From Stentor roeselii (taxonomy: Eukaryota > Ciliophora > Heterotrichea > Heterotrichida > Stentoridae): a stretch of 64,000 nt of DNA. Made by a program: the position numbers and the translations under genes. Positions 10,791-19,833 of the stretch are shown in pieces. The notes under the pieces are model-generated. The model was given only the letters and a program-made list of their open reading frames with translations, was not told the origin of the DNA and searched no databases. The stretch covers positions 1 to 64,000 of the forward strand of contig RSEH01000055.1 of NCBI GenBank assembly GCA_006503475.1, given 5' to 3'. Within the stretch, counting starts at the first letter, position 1, and each line of letters opens with the position of its first letter.

Positions 10791-12221
10791 ATGGAAAATT
10801 TATATATGGGGTGTCCTTATTGGTGTTCTTCCCAAAAGGAAATCACTTGTGCATGCTATATCGAAAACGAACTTCATATTCGTAATAGATTTTGTAAAAG
10901 TCACTTTATTGATCATTATTTCACGTATCCTGATAATAAGCATGATCATAACTTTCAGGAATTTGACAAATTTACAGAAATGCTAGGCAAAAATCTGAAT
11001 TATGTTGGAGATTCACTGGAATCTGAAAAAAAAGTTATAGATAAAAAAATCAACAAGAAATATAAAAAATGTGTTCAACAAGTAGAAAATAGTGAAATTA
11101 GATTGAAAGAATACATAAGATGTATTGAAAATGATGAACCCTTTGAAAATTGGACAACCTACTTGACCGACTTAGCAAAAAGTGAAAATAACATAATAAA
11201 AGAACTTAAAACTTGGAAAAAACCTGACTTGAAATTATACAATCAAGACCTAATATTGAAGTTGAACCTATATCTTACAACTAGCTATGAATTTATCCTT
11301 AACCAAAAACTCCAAAAAATCATGTTATTCGTGTATTCTTCAATAAAAAACAATACTTTAGAAGTTCTCAAATATGACTTTGAATACCAAGCATCAAAAG
11401 TACAACTAAACTCAAAAAACAATCCAAAGAAAAATTTAACTTCTCCTTTCTCTGTTTGTACTCAAATATCAGACGATCTGATGCTCTGTGGATATAGTAT
11501 AATTGCCTATCGCATGCCACCAAAGATAAACAATTACCTAATTTACAGTGCACTTAGCGAAAGCTATCTAAAATTAAAAAGAATTAAAAACGACTGTCGC
11601 TTTCTCTGTGCTGCAGTTTATTTAAATAACAATATTTTCGTTTTTGGAGGAGCTAAAGCCAAAAGAGACACAAACACATATGAAAGTATGGAAATGGTTG
11701 ATATAAATGATATCGAGTGGCTTAAATCAATTATAAAATTCAATCTAAATGAAAGAAAAGGAAAAATAATAGAATGCGAATTAGAAGTTCCTTCTGAGAC
11801 AACTGCTTGTGTTGTTGATTCAGAAATTATTATAACAGGATACTCGATGGAATATATTTATAGCTTCAATCCTGACATGGATAAAGAACTTAAAAATACT
11901 GAAATTAAATTAGAGTCGAATCAGCGAAAATTTTTGTTTGCCCATAATGAGACATTGTTTCTTATTCGAAATCAAACGCTTTGTGAAATAAATTTAAAGA
12001 ATAAAACTATTACGAGAGAATTAGGAAATTTAAATCTTCCTCCAAATCATATTCATAATTATGCAATCAGTGACGGCTTTGTTTTTCTGGGAATTAATAA
12101 GGAAATTTGGAAATTCAATCTTAAAAATTTATATCAATGTGAGATTGTAGTGAATCATTTTAGAGATGGTCCCATGCCTAGCAAACAAATTGATGTTGGA
12201 GTGAAGAGAAAGCGTGAGTAG
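10791..12221 (+). CDS. B-box-like / coiled-coil / kelch-like protein, 476 aa
   Basis: Residues ~8-50 form a Cys/His cluster (GCPYWC...CACY...FCKSHFIDH) ending in C-x2-H-x4-H as in B-box zinc fingers. Residues ~55-150 are helical and charged, likely coiled coil. From ~residue 215 the protein resembles degenerate kelch/beta-propeller blades: CTQISDDLMLCGYSIIAY, LYNNNIFVFGGAKAK-type blade, SETTACVVDSEIIITGYS. This is the TRIM-like order (B-box, coiled coil, propeller) but with no RING, so no ubiquitin-ligase role is claimed. It shares blade wording with the next gene (TACVVDS / SACVIDS), so the two are tandem paralogues 143 bp apart. A second in-frame Met at 10806 has a similar TATA-like context and could be the real start. 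Codon use is A/T-ending and AT-richer than in the 24-35 kb genes. Confidence 0.75.
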   Translation: MENLYMGCPYWCSSQKEITCACYIENELHIRNRFCKSHFIDHYFTYPDNKHDHNFQEFDKFTEMLGKNLNYVGDSLESEKKVIDKKINKKYKKCVQQVENSEIRLKEYIRCIENDEPFENWTTYLTDLAKSENNIIKELKTWKKPDLKLYNQDLILKLNLYLTTSYEFILNQKLQKIMLFVYSSIKNNTLEVLKYDFEYQASKVQLNSKNNPKKNLTSPFSVCTQISDDLMLCGYSIIAYRMPPKINNYLIYSALSESYLKLKRIKNDCRFLCAAVYLNNNIFVFGGAKAKRDTNTYESMEMVDINDIEWLKSIIKFNLNERKGKIIECELEVPSETTACVVDSEIIITGYSMEYIYSFNPDMDKELKNTEIKLESNQRKFLFAHNETLFLIRNQTLCEINLKNKTITRELGNLNLPPNHIHNYAISDGFVFLGINKEIWKFNLKNLYQCEIVVNHFRDGPMPSKQIDVGVKRKRE

Positions 12222-12364
12222 TTTAGTTTCAATAGCTTAGTTTAAAATTTAGTCGGATTATGATCAAGTCTCAACTAATAATTGGAAAGTACCTCAGGCA
12301 CTCTAAACCCCTAATTTCTCGATTTCAAGCAAGTAATTATTTAAAGAATTACTAAACTATATAA

Positions 12365-13831
12365 ATGGTAAATTGTAGCCACTGTAGTAAGCTTGCTTGC
12401 AGATTATGTAACTGTGAAGCCTTCATCGAAGAGTATGGAGGACAGCATTATTACTGCGAAGAGCACGCAGGATTCCATTTAGATTCAGTTGATATTTCCT
12501 CCAGTCCACCTCGAATTATAGACAATAGTATACACACCAGAGAAAGGGAAATAATCTTAGAAAATCCTATCAGTTTTTCTGAAAATGCCTTTAGAAGCCC
12601 TGATAATAGTTCAAGTATCCCTTCAAGTTCCATAGTCTTAAAAGTAAAGCAGAAAAATAAAATTCTAACAGAATTAAAAAAAAGTCTTCAGGATTTAGAT
12701 GACTTGAAATTTAAACTTCAAGAAGAAAAAAATCATCTTAAAGAAAATATTGATAAATCATTTGATATATTTAAAACAAAACTCTTGATTAAAAAGGAGA
12801 AATTGAATCGAATTGAAATTTACAAAGCTCATTTACTAGGTGGTGCTGAAGAGCTCCCTAAACTTTTTGAAAACTTTGAATTTCCAGGAAAGATAGAAGA
12901 TAGAAATAGCTTTACTAAACTAATGAGCAGTAGTGAATATTGTTGCAATAATTATGCTCCTTGTTTTAAAGAAAATATAAAGATTTTGGGGGTTAAATTA
13001 AATGAAGATAATAAGAAAATAAAACAATGTATTGAAATTTTTGAATATAAAATTGATAAAGGATGTTTTGGAAAAACTTCAATATGTAAAAAATCATTTA
13101 ATCGTCTTTTCATTACTCAGATCTCTGATAACTTGATTTTCATAGCTTATAGTATGAGTGAAAATAGAAATAAATATCTACTTTATGATAAAAAAGAACA
13201 AAATATCATTGCAAAGTTCCCTGATTCTATTAAAATCGAAGGTTCAACATGCACTGCAGTGTTTTTAGAGAGAAAAATTTACGTCTTTGGATGGACTTGC
13301 ATCAACAATCAAGAAACACAAAAGGAAAATAAGAAAAAAAAAAAAACTTCTAAACTGAAAAAATGCACTTTAAAGGTCCTTTATTCTGATTTAGAAAACA
13401 AAGAATTCAAACAAATTGAAATAAAATATCCTGTTAAACATAAAAATTCTAAACTAAGTGCTTGTGTGATTGATTCAGTTGTTTATATAGCAGCTGATAA
13501 ACTTTCACATCTTTTAAAGTTCAATCCTGATAAAAAAGCCTTTAAGAATATTCTTCGAAAAGGTAGATTTAATGTGAAAGACAATGAAAAATTTATTATG
13601 AGCTTCGAGAAGCAGTTATTTTTGATTTCTAACAATGAAATCTACGAAGTTTCAAAATTGAATGATAAGAAAAGGCATTGTAATCTTGTGACTGAATTTA
13701 CACCACCAAGAACTCGTTTCAGTAACTTTGTGGTAAATAGCGGTTTAATTTATCTCACAAATGGAGTTAAGATTTGGAATTTCAACCCTATGACCAAAAC
13801 ATTACAAGTATTAAGAGAAAGTCTAGAATAA
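12365..13831 (+). CDS. B-box-like / coiled-coil / kelch-like protein, 488 aa
   Basis: N-terminal Cys/His cluster MVNCSHCSKLACRLC...HYYCEEHAGFH (C-x2-C-x4-C-x2-C ... C-x2-H-x3-H) in residues 1-38 matches the B-box pattern. A helical, Lys/Glu-rich coiled coil covers ~95-160, and the rest is a degenerate propeller with blades such as STCTAVFLERKIYVFGW, SACVIDSVVYIAADK and FVVNSGLIYLTNGVKIWNF. The gene starts in the context TATAAATGG and ends in TAA. It is a tandem paralogue of the gene just upstream. No catalytic domain is seen; such proteins usually serve as multimeric scaffolds. A 14-A run inside the gene (~13336) keeps the frame. Decayed copies of this gene type lie in the following 1.6 kb. 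Confidence 0.75.
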   Translation: MVNCSHCSKLACRLCNCEAFIEEYGGQHYYCEEHAGFHLDSVDISSSPPRIIDNSIHTREREIILENPISFSENAFRSPDNSSSIPSSSIVLKVKQKNKILTELKKSLQDLDDLKFKLQEEKNHLKENIDKSFDIFKTKLLIKKEKLNRIEIYKAHLLGGAEELPKLFENFEFPGKIEDRNSFTKLMSSSEYCCNNYAPCFKENIKILGVKLNEDNKKIKQCIEIFEYKIDKGCFGKTSICKKSFNRLFITQISDNLIFIAYSMSENRNKYLLYDKKEQNIIAKFPDSIKIEGSTCTAVFLERKIYVFGWTCINNQETQKENKKKKKTSKLKKCTLKVLYSDLENKEFKQIEIKYPVKHKNSKLSACVIDSVVYIAADKLSHLLKFNPDKKAFKNILRKGRFNVKDNEKFIMSFEKQLFLISNNEIYEVSKLNDKKRHCNLVTEFTPPRTRFSNFVVNSGLIYLTNGVKIWNFNPMTKTLQVLRESLE

Positions 13832-14459
13832 AATTAATAAGAAAATCATTCAAAAATTTTCTTAAAATTAATAAATCTTCACAATGAATAGAAGAATTCC
13901 ACTATTTAACATATGCTTACAAAATATCATTAATTTGCAAACATTTTCAAATTAAGTTATTTCTTTTTTACTAATATTGTATTTTAATCATCAGTTCATA
14001 TAATCAAATAAATCAATTTTATATTTTCGAATAGTTTTGATCAAGAACATCAATAAGCATTAAAATAATCTAAAGCCGAATGTTTTACCCTAAATTACTT
14101 TTCAAAGCCTAAATTTACCTTGTTTGATTGTATATTGTTTTCATATATCCTAAACAATTTTTCAGATTCCCCTATTCGTTAATCAAATATAAAATATTCA
14201 AGTCTTGATAAAAATAATTAAATAATTTCATTATCAGTATCCCACTCGCTGCACAAAGAAAGTTTTTTCATTTGTCGATGTTTTGACATTTTATTCTGTA
14301 CTTAAAAAATTATTAACCATCTCAAATTTACAGCCCCCTGCATAAAATAGGTTTAAACTCAAAGTTTTTATAAACATAGAATCTTAATTTAAAAAAGTAT
14401 TAATGAAATAAATTTAATTCAGTATAAACTTTATGAAGAAAAAGCAGCCCTTATAAAAA

Positions 14460-15130
14460 CATTGAAAAAAAAATGAAGAAAGAATTAATTAGCTTATTAA
14501 AAGAGAAATTGCTTATTGATTTATTAGGACTTAAGACATACCATTTTAGATAAAAAATTACATTATTTGACCTCACTTCTTCACCAAGTAAAGAAAATAT
14601 CATCGAAGAATTGAAATCCTGAACTCTTTCTCAAATGGCCAATATTTTCTGTATTTTTTTTATAAAAATAGCATCAGAGTGGTTTGAGAACTCAGCTCCT
14701 TGTTTCAAGAAAATGTCCTGCATGATTAGCGCTTTTCTCTAAAATTAAGAATCTCTTATTCACGACTAATTACAATTTCAATGATTTCTATAAATCTGCA
14801 AGTCTCAAAAAAAAAAGCTTGATAAATCTTAACTTGATAAGTTTCATCTAATATTTTGTGATTTTGGGAAAAGATTTAAAAATAAGATCCGAAAGTTCAA
14901 TTATTTGCTATACGATAAAGAAATAATCACACATATAAGACTAAAAAATTACATCGTTATCTCTGCTCTTATGCTTATTTCAAATTCAAGTTAATTTGAC
15001 TATCAAGTAATATCAATCGATATGATCTAGTTTATTTCAATAAAGACGGATTTGATGATGATAACTCATGAGTCTCATCTTCCAAAGATTGTCAAACTTG
15101 CAGAAAACTTAATTTTTATAAAATTTCTTT
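14460..15130 (+). pseudogene. Decayed paralogue of the 12.4 kb B-box/kelch gene
   Basis: Short coding-like pieces in order resemble the gene at 12365-13831. A helical opening is KKELISLLKEKLLIDLLG near 14475. ENSAPCFKK near 14690 compares with NNYAPCFKEN. NLISFI is near 14832. FNYLLYDKE near 14897 compares with NKYLLYDKKE. Many stops and frame changes intervene, so this is a dead tandem copy. Confidence 0.5.
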
Positions 15131-15259
15131 GTATGAGCAAAAATTTTAATTTTATTTAGATTTCTCATTCTTGTACCTAATGCTTGTCGAAACTGGGTCC
15201 CTCTTGTGAATATACACTTGCCAATAGTTGGTATTTTATCTAACGACCTTATAAGGATT

Positions 15260-15400
15260 CCTTAAGATATTACACTTTCAGACTCTGGTACGCTGTATTA
15301 TTCAATAATTGCCTACTTATCAAAAACCATCAGAATTTACCTTTCATTTTACTATTAATAAATTTTTAAGTAAAGTGGTATAATTAACTATAAACATAAA
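15260..15400 (+). pseudogene. Fragment resembling the kelch part of the 10.8 kb gene
   Basis: The DNA around 15280-15318 (TCAGACTCTGGTACGCTGTA, then TTCAATAATTGCCTA) aligns by eye with the segment of the 10791 gene that encodes SDDLMLCGYSIIAY, giving YSIIAY in one frame. The match is short and broken, and lies beyond the preceding pseudogene, so a second dead copy or an extension of it is likely. Confidence 0.35.
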
Positions 15401-16209
15401 TATGACCTAACATTATCCTCTGAAGTAACATGATTGTCAATTAAGAGCAATTTCATGTCAAAAGTGTTATCTTTATAATTTCACACTTCCGTATAATTAA
15501 TATTGTGATAATATCTTCTTGCAAAGGCAAAGCTTATCTAAATATTCATCAAATGGAGATTTAAAATTACTTAAACCAATTATAAAATTTCTTTAAAAAA
15601 TGAAGTATTTAAAAATTAGAAAGCAGGTAGATAGTTGAATTTTGTTTAGATTTTTAGAGAGATTGATGATCATCGGTTGGACCTTCATGATTTAATTAAA
15701 AAAAGAGTATCTCAAGACTCTTTATTAAGTCATGGGCTGGGAAGCAGTTCAGATAATAAAAATTTATTAAGGAATATCTTTGGGACCAATAAATATAGCT
15801 ACTAATTAAAGATTTATATTATAGTTGATGTTTAAATACTGAAATTATTAAATGGTTCTGAAAATTATTTTCTCTTGATTTAAAAAATTCAATTCTCATA
15901 TTTAATAATCTTTTTGTAAAGAATCATTTCTAATAAAAGAACAGCTGCAGATGTAACAAAATTTCTAAGATTCAATCCAAAGAGTTATTTCTTCATTAAT
16001 CAAGATTTTTCATGAGTTTCCTGCTTAAAGTTCTATTATCGAAAAAATGATAATAAATATTAGAATATAAGGTTTTATAGCTATTTTCAAGACTTTTTGA
16101 TCAGTAATGATTTCTTAACAGTATTTTAATCTATACAACTAAATATATTCATCATCCTAATTTGTTAGACTTTCATATTTCAAATCAGAAATGAAAACTT
16201 TGATTATAA

Positions 16210-17760
16210 ATGCTTTGCGAATACCTTGAATGCAGGATTGATGCGAATACAATCTGCAAAACCTGCGAAGCAGGCAAATTCTTTTGCCACAGTCATAGTT
16301 GCATCCATTTGGACTCTGAACAAAAACACTCGCTGGAATTAATCAAACCATCAGAAATAAAGAATTTTGTCCAAACCTGGACCAATTCACAGATTAGAAA
16401 ACATTCTTTAAAAATAACTGATCAAACCAAAGAAATGATAGATGTAATCAAAAAATCTTCAAAAGAAAAAATCGAAAAATTGAAAAAATCGAATTCGAAA
16501 ATTGAAAAAATCATTCAATTTGAACCCACTCAATTTGATGACCAAAAGGTTAAACTAATCATAGAACTAGCAGAATTCTTAGGAATAGACCAAAAATTTG
16601 TTTCATATGAAGAGATGAGATTATTAAGAGAAGTTGAATCCAAAAACTATGATCTTAAAACACTTTCTCAGAATATACTAAACCTGAATAACGATATAAA
16701 AAATTTAAAGAACGAGAAAAACAAAATTTTAGCTGAAAAGAATGAAGAAATAAAAAAAAATATGATCATGGAATCAGAAAGAAAAAATGAAATTGATAAA
16801 ATAAACTCTGTGCTTGAAAAGGCTGAAGAAGATTTTAATGATTTAAAGTCGAAAAAATCTAAAGAAATTGAATCATTGAAACAAGAAATTGAATATTTAA
16901 AAACTGAATCTAAAGAAAATGAAAATCTCAGGATTAAACTACAAGAACAGAATAACATTAAAACTAAAGAAATCAAGGAAATAACATATAAACTAAATAA
17001 TTCTATTGATAATCAATATGATTTAGAAAAAAAAATAAAATTATTGAGCATCGAAAAGAATCAAGAAAAAGAATCGTTTTTAGAAAAACTCAAGCAAAAA
17101 GATGAAGAAATAAATGAAAATGACAAAAATATTAAACAATTAAATAAGGTTCTTTATTCAAAAGATCTTAAAATATTTGATTTGAATGCAGAAATTTTTG
17201 ATTTGAGAAAAAAATTAAAAGTATATGAAAGTGAATCAATCAATCAAAGGAAAAATTTTGTTGCTAAAATTTCTTATAATGAAAAAAAGGATGACAAAAC
17301 AAAAATCTTAGCTTCAAATAAAGATCGAGATGAGGGAATAAAAAATCCTGATTATAATTTTCAGTTAAAACAAGTTTCGGATTTAAAAAAAGTAAAATTA
17401 AACTTTTCAGAATTTGAAATTCATAAAAATTTCAGCAAAATCAACTTGACCGATAGAGACACTTTGAGCAATAAAAAATCGATCAATTTAAATGCAGAGA
17501 CTCAAAAAAACTTAAATTCACTAAATATATCAAAGTTAGATGATAATGAAAAACAAGTATTCTTTCCAAGAAACTTTGGAAATAATGAGGTAGTAAACTG
17601 GGATTTGAAGTTAAAAAAAAATTTCAATAATAATATCAAAAATAATCGAAGAATAAGCAAAACGCCGATGGAATCTAAAGAAAGTAAAATCCAAGGAAAA
17701 CAATTTATATTCAATGATGATATGAAAATATCCAAAACGGGTAATAAATTAGGAAAATAG
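16210..17760 (+). CDS. B-box-like zinc finger plus long coiled-coil protein, 516 aa
   Basis: Residues 1-40 carry the same type of Cys/His cluster as the neighbouring genes: LCEYLECRIDANTICKTCEA...FCHSHSCIH, ending in C-x2-H-x4-H. Residues ~150-340 are an almost unbroken Lys/Glu/Asn-rich coiled coil with heptad spacing (for example LKSKKSKEIESLKQEIEYLK). The last ~170 residues are polar and low in complexity, with no kelch blades. The start lies in TATAAATGC and the gene ends in TAG. Coiled coils of this size usually dimerise and may link structures; no specific role can be assigned. It is the third tandem-orientation B-box gene in the cluster and very A-rich. Confidence 0.72.
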   Translation: MLCEYLECRIDANTICKTCEAGKFFCHSHSCIHLDSEQKHSLELIKPSEIKNFVQTWTNSQIRKHSLKITDQTKEMIDVIKKSSKEKIEKLKKSNSKIEKIIQFEPTQFDDQKVKLIIELAEFLGIDQKFVSYEEMRLLREVESKNYDLKTLSQNILNLNNDIKNLKNEKNKILAEKNEEIKKNMIMESERKNEIDKINSVLEKAEEDFNDLKSKKSKEIESLKQEIEYLKTESKENENLRIKLQEQNNIKTKEIKEITYKLNNSIDNQYDLEKKIKLLSIEKNQEKESFLEKLKQKDEEINENDKNIKQLNKVLYSKDLKIFDLNAEIFDLRKKLKVYESESINQRKNFVAKISYNEKKDDKTKILASNKDRDEGIKNPDYNFQLKQVSDLKKVKLNFSEFEIHKNFSKINLTDRDTLSNKKSINLNAETQKNLNSLNISKLDDNEKQVFFPRNFGNNEVVNWDLKLKKNFNNNIKNNRRISKTPMESKESKIQGKQFIFNDDMKISKTGNKLGK

Positions 17761-19833
17761 TATCACCCGAAAATAATATTAGTTTAAATAATATATAAAA
17801 AATCAATCTCATGGAGATCACCAAATTAATTGATAATGAAGTTTAAATATGATTTTAAATTTTTATTAATGAATAATTTTAAAGTCCTATTCACTAAATA
17901 AAGCTCTTGAATTATAATTTTAAGATGTTTGTCCATTCTCATGGATAATGAACCTAATTTAAAAATATCCTGCTAATCAAACTCATTGAGTCTCAGACCT
18001 TGCTAAAGTATAATTTAATCTTTAGGAATGATAAAACCATGAATAATTAATTCAATAAAGTGAAATTCATTTTTTTGAGTCTTTCAAGTAATCAATTCAT
18101 AAAATATTCTTATTAGAAGTTTCTTGAAACCTAGTTACAATGAATCTTATCTGATTAAATAACTTCCAATAAAGATATTCTTGAAAAAGAAAAAAATTCA
18201 GAAGGAAATAAATAAGATAAATATCTTATTTTTTAGAGTAGCTTGTTTAGAGACTATTAATACTCTTTTAAAATTGATAAAATCAAAAGCTATTCAATAA
18301 TTGAGATTTTAATCATTAAATCACTGCAATAATTATTGATCAATTAATTGCAATCAATAGAGCAAGTTGGTAATTAAAACTATATTTTAATTTTAACTAA
18401 ATCTATCTAATATATCAAATTTAATTCTATAAAATTACCCTTGTTACAAATACCACTAAGTTTTTATATCATTTATCGTTTCAAGAAATACCATACGCGA
18501 AAAAAATCATGACAGGGAATACCTAACTTGAAGCTGAGAACTCTAAGTTAAATTTTCCAGGTTTCAAAGCAGCTGAAGAAAAACAAATTTTTATCTTGTG
18601 AGAATTGATGTTTCTTTGAAAAAGAGTACCTCCCGAAGATCTTCTCCTGTAAGTCAATGCTGAACCCATAATTTAAAACACTTCCAAACGCAAGTACCTC
18701 AGGAAAGACCATTCAATCTTCCCTTAATTCAAATGCTTTTTCTTTCCTGAAGACCCTTTTTAACTTTGATTCTTAAAGCCACAGCTAACTTTAATCGAGC
18801 CTTCATGATTTTAGCTATTTTCCTAATTATGCGAGTCCTCGGTTAAAGATGAAGTGAAAAGGAGTGAATCCAGCTCATTTATGTTGAAATTTATTTCGAT
18901 TAAAAATTTGTGAGAAAATCTTGGAAATAATCAGTTATTGACAGAGCAATTCACCAAAGACTTCATTAAGTTTTACGAGTTTCCTTTGTAAAAACTCCTT
19001 CTTTAACCAGTTTTGCTCAATAATTTCTATTTGTTTGATAATTTTTTTGCATGAACTGTTCTTGATGGTGGGGTTGTTTGTTTCGTTATTTCCATACTTG
19101 CGGTAGCCAAATAAGTCAAAAAAAATCATTTTTGGAAATTTCTTCATTAAACTATTGAATCAAGGCTCGAAGTACATCACCCACAAACTTGTGATGCGAT
19201 CTGTTGAAACTAATGGTCTTAAATTCTTTGGAAGATTTGAAACTAAAGAGAGTTCTTTTCGAAGGGTAGTAAAATCATTAAGTTATTTACCTTCTCGAAC
19301 TAATTTTTTAATCATCCTCAGATATTTATAATCTTAGCTAGGTTACCAAAAATATTCGATTTTCAGAGCTTTGATGGTTGAGGATCGGAATATGATTAAT
19401 TTTAGGAAATTAATAAAAAATTTAACAGATTCTTAGAATTTTCTAATTAGGTTAAGTTTTCAGAGAATAATACTTAGCAGATATTTTTTTACCGTGTAAG
19501 AAAAATTTGAATGGCTCCAATTTATAAAAATGATATTGGTTTATGGTTAGATTAAAGACTATTTAGAAATATAAATGTTAGGTGTATGATGTATAATCAA
19601 AATATGAAGACATGCAGTAATTATCAAATAATATATAAAACGTATAAATTTCATATGAATATTCAGATAATCTGCAAATCTATGATCAAATGCAAAGATT
19701 ATTTATAAGAAGTTTAACCATACTTATTTAAATCCTTGATCAAAGGTAATATCCTGAATCTTCAACATTTAAATCACTAAACTAACTTACCATCTCAATC
19801 AAATCTTTCAAATCACACCAGATTCCTACTTTA
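17761..19833. other. Gene-poor spacer with one decayed gene
   Basis: About 2.1 kb of AT-rich DNA. A minus-strand gene remnant occupies 18548-19316 (listed separately). Nothing else is recognisable in 17761-18540 or 19320-19833. Confidence 0.55.
18548..19316 (-). pseudogene. Decayed host gene of unknown family
   Basis: Minus-strand fragments are clearly coding-like but broken by TAA, TAG and TGA and by frame changes. 5' to 3' they are TTLRKELSLVSNLPKNLRPL then VSTDRITSLWVMYFEP, a 70-codon frame at 18935-19147 (MKKFPKMIFFDLFGYRKYG...), NRNKFQHK then AGFTPFHFIFNRGLA, and a 54-codon frame at 18548-18712 (MVFPEVLAFGSVLNYGFSID...). No 15-nt GT-AG introns remove the stops. One break is a TGA where a Trp would read well, but as TAA breaks also occur this is not evidence for a variant code. 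The family is not recognised. Confidence 0.4.

Larger units (their letters stand above)
13832..16209. other. Gene-poor spacer holding decayed B-box/kelch paralogues
   Basis: About 2.4 kb without an intact gene. Two segments (listed separately) match parts of the neighbouring B-box/kelch genes. The rest is AT-rich with no feature I can support. Confidence 0.6.
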
